A model generated the notes under the pieces. That model was given only the letters and a program-made list of their open reading frames with translations. It ran no database searches and was not told the origin of the DNA. Made by a program: the position numbers and the translations under genes. DNA of 35,460 nt from Planctomycetota bacterium (GTDB taxonomy: Bacteria > Planctomycetota > PUPC01 > JACPCR01), in contig JASLXP010000384.1 in the NCBI GenBank assembly GCA_030740295.1, positions 1-35,460 of the forward strand, written 5' to 3'. Below are positions 15,638 to 23,350 of this stretch, in pieces (positions within the stretch are counted from its first letter, which is position 1; each line of letters starts with the position of its first letter).

Positions 15638-17611
15638 ATGCAGATGACAAATGTAGACGTGCCCAGCCATGTTCCTCGGTGTTCTGAAGCCTGGCAGACC
15701 TGCCTTGGCGCGTGCCTGATGTTTGGATTATTGCTTCCGGCCAACGCGGAGAAGGTCTTGTCTTTCCAGGAGGCATACAAGGCCAAAAAGGCAGCGGTCA
15801 TTGAGAAGTACACGAGTGAAGAGATATGCGGGCACCCTCGCGATGCCTTTCTGCTCTTGAGGGAAGGCAAAGGTGCTGAGAAGGCCAATGCCTTTCTCGA
15901 TGGCAAGGCCAGGAAGCTGTCAGAGCGCAGCCTTGACGCCTGGGTCTACTACCTGATCCTTGCGCAGAACAGCCCGCATCTCAGCAAATTGGCGCGGCAG
16001 AATCTCGTTCGCCTGGTGGATAAATCCTACGGGGCGAAGCTCCCGTCATATGTGAGTCTGAAGCGCAAATACGACCCCTGGAACTATCTCCTCACCGCGA
16101 CCCCAACCGAAAACCATCTACTGAATGACACGGCCAACCGGCTTGCAGAAACGATTGTCTTCCCAGACCGGGTTTACTCCGATGGGCACAGGGCCTCTGA
16201 ATACCGCATCTACTGGGAGGATGCCTTTCGACGCTTTGTAGCCGCCCGAGTGAAGCATGGAATGCGTGAATGGCGCTCTACCGTCTATTGCCATATTCCA
16301 TTCAACAGCGCCCTTCTCGTTTACCATATCATGCCGGATGGACCGACTCGAAACGCGGCAAAGATGCTGCTGGATTACATGTTCCTCAGCATTGCCGTGG
16401 CTTATCGGAACACTCTCTGGACCGGCCCGCATTCCCGAGTGTACAACGGCAAACACGCAAACATTCTTGACCACTCGACTCAGGTATACCGGCACTTTTC
16501 ATTCAATCTGCATTCCGGGCATATCATCCCCGAGATTGCGGCCAGCGATTACATTCCACCTGAGGCAATCGCCAACCTACCAAAGGTGAAAGAGAAGTAT
16601 GCGTCGATTGAGAAAGTCGGACCGAGATACCATCCGCCGGGACAGGGCGCGGGGATCTTCAATCCCGACAGGTATAACCCATACCTCTGCAAGAACGACC
16701 GTGAAGACGCGGGCGGCGATGGAATTCTATACAACTACCTCACCCCCAGATACGCGCTCGGTTCCATGCAGGACTGGGGCTGGTACGGGGGCGAGTTTCA
16801 TATGCATTGCATCCCCTGGTGTTTCCAGATTGCCACCGGCAGCTACACCGACACCGTGTTCTCTTTCGCAGGCTCAGAGACCGAGTCGCAGGCCGGCTAC
16901 AACCAGGGCGGGTACATGACCTGGCCCAACGAGCATAACGATCAGGACGCCACCATTTTCCAATACAAAACAGTGCTCTTTTCTCAGATGCGCGCTCACT
17001 TTCACGCCGAGAAAGTGATCCATAAGAAGGGGCCTTTTCCAGAAGCGCCCTGGACACGCCAACAATACAGAATCCTCGGATTCAAAAGGGAAAAGACGTT
17101 GCTGAAGACTCGCTTTTACATCGCCAACTCGATTGGCAAACCGATACTGGAAAAGGGATGGGCATTCGGTGAAAAGGACGGGGTGTGCTTCGCCATTCGC
17201 AGCGTGCGCGGCGATTTCAGGCTCGAGCTGCAGAGCAGTTGGGTAAAGGGACGAGTCTATTACTGCGACGAGTGGGACGACTTTATTCTGATGGAAGTCG
17301 GCGAGGTCAATGATTACGGGACGTTCGAACGCTTTCGCCAGAAGGTAATAAAGGCAAAACTCGACTGGGATGGATACAGGGTCCTCTACCAGTCAACCAA
17401 GGGTGACGAGATCACTTTCGCCTGGAAGGAAAATGCCGCGCCTACTGTAAACGGCAAGACGCCGGAGTATGGTGGAAGAAGATTCAACGATCCGTTCGTC
17501 AAATCGGAGTATCAAAGCGGCGTCATAACCGTCGAGTGCGGCGGCGCAAAAGTGACACTCGATGCGAGCAACCCCGAAAGGATGAGCCGTACGGAAGGGC
17601 TTTCTGATTAA
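15638..17611 (+). CDS. Secreted lyase-like protein of unrecognised family
   Basis: The 657-residue protein has an N-terminal signal (about residues 20-37, CLGACLMFGLLLPANA). I do not recognise the family. The residues of about 130-450 are helix-rich, with conserved-looking aromatic and His motifs such as YCHIPFNSALLVYHIMPDG, DHSTQVYRHFSFNLHSGH and WYGGEFHMHCIPWCFQIATG. A beta-rich part follows (about 460-650, with YCDEWDDFILMEVGE). That helical-toroid plus beta-sandwich plan is the one of several polysaccharide lyase families, and the gene follows the heparinase-like gene after 41 bp. A lyase role is therefore inferred from layout and neighbour, not from a known motif. The ATG at 15644 is an alternative start. 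Confidence 0.5.
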   Translation: MQMTNVDVPSHVPRCSEAWQTCLGACLMFGLLLPANAEKVLSFQEAYKAKKAAVIEKYTSEEICGHPRDAFLLLREGKGAEKANAFLDGKARKLSERSLDAWVYYLILAQNSPHLSKLARQNLVRLVDKSYGAKLPSYVSLKRKYDPWNYLLTATPTENHLLNDTANRLAETIVFPDRVYSDGHRASEYRIYWEDAFRRFVAARVKHGMREWRSTVYCHIPFNSALLVYHIMPDGPTRNAAKMLLDYMFLSIAVAYRNTLWTGPHSRVYNGKHANILDHSTQVYRHFSFNLHSGHIIPEIAASDYIPPEAIANLPKVKEKYASIEKVGPRYHPPGQGAGIFNPDRYNPYLCKNDREDAGGDGILYNYLTPRYALGSMQDWGWYGGEFHMHCIPWCFQIATGSYTDTVFSFAGSETESQAGYNQGGYMTWPNEHNDQDATIFQYKTVLFSQMRAHFHAEKVIHKKGPFPEAPWTRQQYRILGFKREKTLLKTRFYIANSIGKPILEKGWAFGEKDGVCFAIRSVRGDFRLELQSSWVKGRVYYCDEWDDFILMEVGEVNDYGTFERFRQKVIKAKLDWDGYRVLYQSTKGDEITFAWKENAAPTVNGKTPEYGGRRFNDPFVKSEYQSGVITVECGGAKVTLDASNPERMSRTEGLSD

Positions 17612-17671
17612 ACCGACAGCACGGGGAATGGGGGGTATCTCATATCCGTGCCAGGAACTGCTCTGCAAGAC

Positions 17672-20464
17672 ATGAACGGCCATCCCTCACAGAAAAGTCT
17701 CGATGTAATCATCCTTGGCGGGACGCCGGGAGGAATTTCCGCGGCCATTGCCGCGGCGCGGCTGGGAAGAACGGTCGCCATCATTGAATATCACGACCAC
17801 ATAGGCGGGATGACAGCCAGCGGCCTCGGTAAGAGCGATATCGAAAACCGAGAGATGATCGGTGGGATCTTTCATGAGTTCACTGAGCGCGTGCGACAGC
17901 ATTACGTTGAGCAATACGGCGATGATTCCGACAACGTTGAACTGTGCCGAGACGGTTATTATTCAGAGCCTTCGGTCGCGGAAGCAATCTTCGAGCAGAT
18001 GCTCGGAGAACAGCCAGGGATCACGGTAATGAAAGGCTGGCGGTTGCAGTCAGCTTCGTTGAAAGAAGATCGGCTGACGGCGATTGAAATCGTGAATCGC
18101 CGAACTGATGAAGCGTCTGCCATGCGGGGCGAAGTTTTCGTTGACGCCACCTATGAAGGTGATCTGTACGCGGCAGCCGGTGCCGAGTATCGGCTCGGAC
18201 GCGAATCACGCGAGCATTTCGGTGAGCCCCATGCAGGAGTGGTTTATTTCGATTACCAGAGCGGGAAGTTTCTGCCGGGAACAACCGGTGAAGCTGATGA
18301 GCGACTTCCCGCTTGCACTTACCGTCTTTGCCTGACGACCGATCCGGATAATTCGTTCGCTCTGGGTGAAGAGCCTCCAGATTACGCCCGCGAAAACTAC
18401 ATTGGCTACTTCGACGACCTCGCTGCAGGCCGATTAGGCGGGCCGAAAGTGTTGAAGCCGGGTCGCGGCTACAACCCCGCTCATTTCGACACTCTGGTGC
18501 GGGCACTGTCAGTGACTGACATTCCTAACAACAAGACCGACGTCAACATCAATCCGCGGCCACTCGCCTTCCCGTTTCCTGAAGAGAACCGCGGCTATGT
18601 CGAAGGCGATGATGCCGCACGCCAAAGCATCTGCGAACGGCATCGGCACCTTACGCTCGGCCTGCTCTGGTTTCTTCAGAACGACGAACAGATTCCATCG
18701 GAACACCGCGCCATTGCACGCCGGTACCACCTGCCTCTGGATGAGTTTGCCGACAACGGCCATTTCCCATTCCAACTTTATGTACGTGAGGCCCGCCGGT
18801 TGGTTGGCGAGTGCACACTCACTGAACAGGACATCACCCGAGACGGCGAGGACGGAGGGCCCCGCCAGCATCATGACACCATCGCCATCGGCGAGTTTCC
18901 GATCGACAGCTTCCCCTGCAGTAAACGGCAACCGGGAGACACGGTGGTTCTGGAGGGCTATCTTGGGATGCTCGATGCGATTACCAGGCCTTACGAAATC
19001 CCATATCGCATTATGTTGCCCACGCGCATCGACGGACTGCTCGTGCCCGTTGCCGCATCGACGACTCATGTCGCATATTCGTCCATTCGAATGGAACCTA
19101 CCTGGATGGCGCTTGGGCAGGCCGCGGGTACCGCCGCTCATCTTGCATTGAAACATGATGCCGTACCACGTCGCGTTCCAATCGCCGGACTGCGGCAATT
19201 ACTCTTTGAACATGGACAGGTGCTGAAGCACTCAGGAGATCAAATGATGAAATCTGGAATTTCGAAACACAAGGTTGCGGTTGGTAGTGCGCTGGCCGTC
19301 GGGCTGGCCTGTTCCGCGCCTGCAGCCGGTGAGCATCCGGACGCGCCTCATCCGGTGAAAAATCCCGACAGTTCACTCATGCTCGACCTGCCCGGCATCG
19401 GGAGGAAGCCCAATAAGATCAGTTTCAACAAACTGCCGCGGATGCCGGCTGAACACGCGGTCATCAGTGACGTGCGCGACCGCGGTGGCAAGTGGGTCCA
19501 TCAGCATGCTTACCTGGTACATCATGGGGGCCGGTATTGGGCGATGTGGAGCGACGGACCGGGTGTTCCTCAGGTCCCGGCCGCACGGCATCGCAATCGC
19601 GTTCCAGGACACGACCGGCCGGATACGCGTGTATCTTACGCCACAAGCAAGGACGGCTTGGAATGGAGCAAGGTCGGTGACATGTCCGGACCTCCCAGGA
19701 CGAAAGGCTTTGGCTGGATTTCCCGCGGATTCTGGAAACGCGACGGGGAGCTCCTGGCGCTGGCCAGCCATTTCAACGCGCCGGGGTATCCGGGGAAAGG
19801 GCTCAGCCTTGAATCGTTCCGCTGGGACAATACTGCAGACAAGTGGATCGCGCATGGCACTGTGCGTGACGATTCCATGAATAACTTTCCGCCGAAGATG
19901 CTGCCCAGCGGAAAATGGATGATGAGCCGCCGCGACCATCGCCGGCAGGTCTCCGTGATGGTCGGTGGTGTCGAGGCATTCAATCAATGGGAGATTCGGC
20001 CATTAGCCAACTACGAGGGCAAGCAGCAGCCGGAGGAGCCGTACTGGTATGTCCTGCCCGACGGAGAGAACCTGGTCGGGCTACTCCGGGACAACGGCGG
20101 CTCGAAGCGGTTGCTCCGTGTTTTCTCGACGGACAACGGCACGACCTGGAGCAAAATGGTTACGACCAACTTTCCTGACGCCACGAGTAAATTCTTCACA
20201 CTTCGGACGTCTCGCGGTTACTACGCGATGGTCTCAAACTCCAACCCTCGCCGTCGAGATCCTTTGACGCTGGCGATCAGTCCTGATGGCCTTGTCTACA
20301 CTCGCCTGTTTTACCTCGTTGGCGGACGTCACATCGATTACCCGCACATGATCGAACATGACGGCCATCTGATGATCATCTTCTCCGGCGCCAAGCAGAC
20401 TGTGGAAGTGCGAAAAGTGTCCCTGAAGACTATCGATGAACTGATCGCAAAGCCGAACCCCTGA
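17672..20464 (+). CDS. FAD-dependent oxidoreductase fused in frame to sialidase-like propeller
   Basis: One continuous frame codes for two proteins' worth of sequence. Residues about 1-520 are an FAD_oxidored-type flavoprotein: a dinucleotide-binding motif LGGTPGGISAA (about 15-25), an acidic residue ending the second strand (IIEYHDHIGG), and a C-terminal WMALGQAAGTAAHLAL motif that closes the FAD domain. At the ATG at 19244 a new start appears inside the frame, with a Shine-Dalgarno and a signal peptide, followed by a BNR/sialidase-like propeller (about 600-925; VSYATSKDGLEWSKVG, RVFSTDNGTTWSKMV). The flavoprotein half would act in the cytoplasm and the propeller outside it. The stop expected after the FAD domain is missing. 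Start: the ATG at 17672 is chosen; a GTG at 17648 is also possible and neither has a good Shine-Dalgarno. The sum may be a real fusion or two genes merged by a small indel or read error. Confidence 0.75.
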   Translation: MNGHPSQKSLDVIILGGTPGGISAAIAAARLGRTVAIIEYHDHIGGMTASGLGKSDIENREMIGGIFHEFTERVRQHYVEQYGDDSDNVELCRDGYYSEPSVAEAIFEQMLGEQPGITVMKGWRLQSASLKEDRLTAIEIVNRRTDEASAMRGEVFVDATYEGDLYAAAGAEYRLGRESREHFGEPHAGVVYFDYQSGKFLPGTTGEADERLPACTYRLCLTTDPDNSFALGEEPPDYARENYIGYFDDLAAGRLGGPKVLKPGRGYNPAHFDTLVRALSVTDIPNNKTDVNINPRPLAFPFPEENRGYVEGDDAARQSICERHRHLTLGLLWFLQNDEQIPSEHRAIARRYHLPLDEFADNGHFPFQLYVREARRLVGECTLTEQDITRDGEDGGPRQHHDTIAIGEFPIDSFPCSKRQPGDTVVLEGYLGMLDAITRPYEIPYRIMLPTRIDGLLVPVAASTTHVAYSSIRMEPTWMALGQAAGTAAHLALKHDAVPRRVPIAGLRQLLFEHGQVLKHSGDQMMKSGISKHKVAVGSALAVGLACSAPAAGEHPDAPHPVKNPDSSLMLDLPGIGRKPNKISFNKLPRMPAEHAVISDVRDRGGKWVHQHAYLVHHGGRYWAMWSDGPGVPQVPAARHRNRVPGHDRPDTRVSYATSKDGLEWSKVGDMSGPPRTKGFGWISRGFWKRDGELLALASHFNAPGYPGKGLSLESFRWDNTADKWIAHGTVRDDSMNNFPPKMLPSGKWMMSRRDHRRQVSVMVGGVEAFNQWEIRPLANYEGKQQPEEPYWYVLPDGENLVGLLRDNGGSKRLLRVFSTDNGTTWSKMVTTNFPDATSKFFTLRTSRGYYAMVSNSNPRRRDPLTLAISPDGLVYTRLFYLVGGRHIDYPHMIEHDGHLMIIFSGAKQTVEVRKVSLKTIDELIAKPNP
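19234..19249 (+). promoter_or_regulatory. Internal Shine-Dalgarno and start inside the fused frame
   Basis: AGGAG at 19234-19238 lies 5 bases before two ATG codons (19244 and 19247). Translation from there gives a signal peptide (basic MMKSGISKHK, then hydrophobic VAVGSALAVGLACSAPAA) and then the sialidase-like propeller, a complete secreted protein of about 405 residues. TGA codons overlap the ATGs in the +1 frame, as in a normal ATGA gene junction. So the second protein can be made on its own whether or not the upstream frame is fused. Confidence 0.7.
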
Positions 20465-20548
20465 TGTATCTGGACGACATGTGTTTTTCAGGCCCACACC
20501 TTGGGGATCTAAAAGTAGATAGTATCTGTTACGGATATGACTCTGGGT

Positions 20549-20650
20549 CACGTCCGGGGCCTGCCCCCGGCGAGCCATGATTGGTGGCTAGATTGAGAAT
20601 CCCTCGCAGTACCTTGCCAACAGCGCATCACGGGGGCAGGCACCGTGGAG
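20549..20650. repeat. REPIN-like paired hairpin element, copy B
   Basis: A hairpin with stem CCGGGG/CCCCGG (about 20554-20570) and a second one with CACGG/CCGTG arms (about 20629-20646) lie in inverted orientation. The inner CCTGCCCCCG is repeated inverted in the right arm. Layout and core match copy A at 1772-1859. It sits between the stops of two convergent genes, where it could also act as a two-way transcription stop. Confidence 0.6.
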
Positions 20651-20696
20651 GAGGAAAGACGTATCCGCAACAGAAAATCAGATAGTAAAATAACCC

Positions 20697-21737
20697 TCAG
20701 CCGCTCAGCACCTCGATGTTTCTGTCCTCCCCAGCCAGAGGCAAGTCTGTCCAGGACGCATTCCGTCTGTGTGAAGCATGAAAGCCGACGATGGCCTCGA
20801 AGGTGCGAACGGCCTCCGCAGGGGGAGTCGAGAACGGAGTGTCATCGTCCAGACTCTTCACGATCTCGCTGACTGCCACATCCATTGAAGAGCACTCTTC
20901 ATTTCGCATCGGCCATTGCTCGGTCCCGCCTTCCCAGGGCTCCAGCCTGATCCCTTCGCCATCAATTACGACTCGGCCCTCGGTGCCATTGATTACATTG
21001 CTGAAGGGCGCGACCGAATAATCTCCCGCGTCCACCGTGCACATGAGTCCACCCTCCAGGCGCAACACACCCCATCCGCCAGGATCATTGAACTGCGGCC
21101 CACGGCAGTCTGGCTTACCAGCAGAATCGAGTGTCCCTGAGACCGCTTCCACTTCTCTCCCTGTGAGCATTCGAAGCGCATCGAACTGGTGAGTCGCAAC
21201 ATTGCCGAGTCGGCCGGCTCCCCACTGAAGCGTGCAGGAGGTCAGTTCACCTATCGCGCCATCCGCGATGAGCGCACGGAGACGTCGATGGCTGTGCATG
21301 AAACGGCGATTGTGATTTATGACAAGAATCGCATCAGCATCGTCGCATGCCTGGACCATTCGTTCGGCATCGGGCAAAGTCGTGGCAATCGGTTTCTCAC
21401 AGTAGATCGCCCGGGTGCCCTGCTCCGCACAGGCCACGGTGATTTCTGCGTGGAAAGGCGCATACGTCGCCACGCTGACAATGTCGAGCTTTTCTTTCTC
21501 GATCATTTCTCGCCAGTCTGCGTAGGTGGGTTGGATGCCCGTACTCTCGGTGAATCGGATGCGCCTTCCTTCGTCTCTACTGCTGCCCGCGACCAGTTCA
21601 ACGCGGTCGTTGCGAGCAAGCGCGTGGAGGTGCGTGCCATCCAGGTCGATTACTTGTTGTCCAATTGCATCGCCCGAAACCTGGTCAGCTCCGCCAATGT
21701 AACCGAGACCGATTATGCCTGCTCTGTACCTTGACAT
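20697..21737 (-). CDS. Gfo/Idh/MocA family NAD(P)-dependent oxidoreductase
   Basis: The start is the ATG at 21737, which begins directly before the Rossmann motif GIIGLGYIGG (residues 7-16); the open frame upstream adds 22 residues with no fold support. The 346-residue protein has the family's EKP motif (114-116, IYCEKPIATTL) and a C-terminal alpha/beta domain with RRFMHSHRRLRALI and the substrate-side motif HQFDALRML. Members oxidise or reduce sugars, inositols and their derivatives. Here it may handle a sugar or uronate freed by the lyase-like enzymes; that is an inference. No Shine-Dalgarno is visible. It lies downstream of the phosphoesterase gene on the same strand after 142 bp. Confidence 0.85.
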   Translation of the reverse strand: MSRYRAGIIGLGYIGGADQVSGDAIGQQVIDLDGTHLHALARNDRVELVAGSSRDEGRRIRFTESTGIQPTYADWREMIEKEKLDIVSVATYAPFHAEITVACAEQGTRAIYCEKPIATTLPDAERMVQACDDADAILVINHNRRFMHSHRRLRALIADGAIGELTSCTLQWGAGRLGNVATHQFDALRMLTGREVEAVSGTLDSAGKPDCRGPQFNDPGGWGVLRLEGGLMCTVDAGDYSVAPFSNVINGTEGRVVIDGEGIRLEPWEGGTEQWPMRNEECSSMDVAVSEIVKSLDDDTPFSTPPAEAVRTFEAIVGFHASHRRNASWTDLPLAGEDRNIEVLSG

Positions 21738-21879
21738 GAGAGTGAAATATGTGCGTGATGAAAGCTCACTGTCGTTCATCAGCAAGTGAATGGCAGTTTT
21801 CACTCGATAGACAGTTTGCTCAACCGATAGAGATCAGAAGTCCAGAGAACCCTTGACTTAATTTCGCGCCATTCCCCCA

Positions 21880-23001
21880 TCATTGCAGAGAGTGTTCCCA
21901 GCTACGGCCATGGGGGTCTGTTGCTCTGACTTTCCATACCGTCTCATCCAGCGGGTAACGAATCGTATCGACATCTTCCTCCCATGAGTGAGTACACAGT
22001 TTGGGAAGGGCATCGGGATGCTCCCCTTTGATGTCGTCCACATCGGCGGTGATTCCTGTCGTCTGGTAGCTCATGTCATTCCAGCCCTCGTCATTTGCCT
22101 GGCACTTGACGTCCCAGCGTTCGCAGCCATCGAAGACATTCACTTTGAGTGTTCTGAAGCGGCCGCGTGAGCGATCGTCCGGTTCGAACATGACGGCCAT
22201 CTGGTGATCGATGCTCTTGCCAAGTGATTTGTAGAGAGACTGAAAGTTGCCCACGCTGTCCAGGGCAGCTATCCGGTAACCCATTGGCGCTCCGTCCGGA
22301 TTGTGGGGCCAGCGATCCCAGTCCCACCACGAGCCGCAGACAGCGCCAGTGCAGATGTACTCAATACCGTCTTTAAGGATGTTCTCGTTTTCATGAAAGT
22401 GGCCGGCCAGAACAGCCTTCACAGAGTGGCGAGTGAACAGTTCATGGGCCTCGTCCGCGTTGGCCACCAGCCAGGCCGGCACACGGTTGGCCTCGAATCC
22501 GCGCCGCTCCGGATAAGTGCTGAAGAGTGGGATGTGACAGAAGGCAACGATGGGGACATCCGGACCGGCAGCTTCGAGGTCGGACTGAAGCCACTTGAGT
22601 TCGTCCTCACCCACCTCGCCCACTACGTTGTGCCAGCCCTGCTCGTGCGGCCGGCACGCCAGAGAGTCCATGACAATGAAATGGGCGCCGCCGGATTCGA
22701 AGCTGTAATAGTTGTCCCGGCCAGTGAGCTTTCGGAAATTGACCTTTGGACCTGATTCTCCGACCAGAACATCATGATTGCCGAGCCCGTCGTAGAGGGG
22801 AATCTCGAAGCCCTCACAGAATTTCCGATAGAGGTCGCCCATGCCGGCCTGCAGACAGATGTCACCGGTGTGTATGGCGAAGCCCGGCCTGGGGGAAAGG
22901 GCGTTCACCTCATCAATCAAAGTCTGAAACGCTCGCTGGCTTCGTTCGTCATGGGAAAGATGCAAGTCAGTGAATTGAATGAAACTGATCGATGAGGACA
23001 T
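21880..23001 (-). CDS. Calcineurin-like metallophosphoesterase
   Basis: The 373-residue protein has the full set of metal-binding motifs of the calcineurin-like fold: Asp 12 and His 14 (FTDLHL), Asp 47 (HTGDI), Asn 75/His 76 (GNHD), His of FCHIPLF, and the GHFH pair. The first 250 residues are the catalytic domain; the last 120 form a beta-rich C-terminal domain (RTLKVNVFDGCERWDVKC) of the kind seen in calcineurin-like phosphoesterases of PVC bacteria. It could act on cyclic nucleotides, phosphodiesters or phosphorylated sugars. There is no signal peptide, so a cytoplasmic enzyme is expected. Start: ATG at 23001, no clear Shine-Dalgarno. Confidence 0.88.
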   Translation of the reverse strand: MSSSISFIQFTDLHLSHDERSQRAFQTLIDEVNALSPRPGFAIHTGDICLQAGMGDLYRKFCEGFEIPLYDGLGNHDVLVGESGPKVNFRKLTGRDNYYSFESGGAHFIVMDSLACRPHEQGWHNVVGEVGEDELKWLQSDLEAAGPDVPIVAFCHIPLFSTYPERRGFEANRVPAWLVANADEAHELFTRHSVKAVLAGHFHENENILKDGIEYICTGAVCGSWWDWDRWPHNPDGAPMGYRIAALDSVGNFQSLYKSLGKSIDHQMAVMFEPDDRSRGRFRTLKVNVFDGCERWDVKCQANDEGWNDMSYQTTGITADVDDIKGEHPDALPKLCTHSWEEDVDTIRYPLDETVWKVRATDPHGRSWEHSLQ

Positions 23002-23020
23002 GATTCAGCGTGGGAAGGAA

Positions 23021-23044
23021 TGATGGAGTGATGGAATGATGGAT
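23021..23044. repeat. 8-bp tandem repeat TGATGGAN x3
   Basis: Three tandem copies of TGATGGA plus one variable base (G, A, T). It starts 20 bases before the first codon of the minus-strand phosphoesterase gene. It could be a slippage hotspot or part of the repeat cluster at 23051-23102. Confidence 0.55.
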
Positions 23045-23050
23045 GAGTCT

Positions 23051-23102
23051 CGGTGCTCCGCAACGAGGTCGCTATTCCCAGGGCGCCCCTGGGTCGGCAC
23101 CG
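23051..23102. repeat. Nested hairpin element
   Basis: An outer CGGTGC/GCACCG pair encloses a strong inner hairpin CCCAGGG-CGC-CCCTGGG at 23077-23093. The outer arm is followed by CTCCGC, a core also seen in the hairpins at 12105-12174. The size and GC-rich paired-stem style suggest a relative of the REP-like elements elsewhere in the window. Confidence 0.45.
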
Positions 23103-23214
23103 TACTCATTTCTTCAGCAATCCAGACTGAACAGTTGCCGACGATCTTCTGGATCGCCAAAAGCGCTTGCGAGTGAGAGGTGTTTTCCATTCACTTCCCC
23201 GGCATCCCGGGAGC

Positions 23215-23270
23215 GAACTCGCACAAAGAGAGCTTCCTCTGGTTTTCGCGTTGTTGTGTGACGCGAGTTC
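23215..23270. repeat. 8-bp inverted repeat GAACTCGC/GCGAGTTC
   Basis: Perfect arms at 23215-23222 and 23263-23270, with ACAA/TTGT partly extending the stem, 80 bases upstream of the flippase-PHP start. It could be an operator-like site or a weak stem; there is no further support. Confidence 0.3.
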
Positions 23271-23350
23271 CGTTTTGATGACTGCAAGCCGATGCCGGCG
23301 ATGCGGCCAGAGAAAAAGGACTTCAGGCAGACGTCAAAAGACATTTCTTC

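Larger units (their letters stand above)
23002..23350. other. Divergent intergenic region with repeats and hairpins
   Basis: This 349-bp region lies between the phosphoesterase (minus) and the flippase-PHP gene (plus). It holds an 8-bp-period repeat (23021-23044), a nested hairpin (23051-23102) and an inverted repeat (23215-23270). A 76-codon minus-strand frame at 23114-23344 is open, but I have no support for it as a gene. No promoter stands out. Confidence 0.4.

Noticed and set aside
18021..19987. Minus-strand frames (161-229 codons) opposite the FAD/sialidase gene
   Set aside because: Antisense to a strong gene, with no motif of their own.
20549..20650. CRISPR-like repeat
   Set aside because: The repeats are inverted, not regularly spaced direct repeats, and there are no spacers or cas genes.
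23114..23344. Minus-strand frame of 76 codons between the phosphoesterase and flippase-PHP genes
   Set aside because: Open, but there is no Shine-Dalgarno, family pattern or codon support. Kept only as a note in the intergenic entry.
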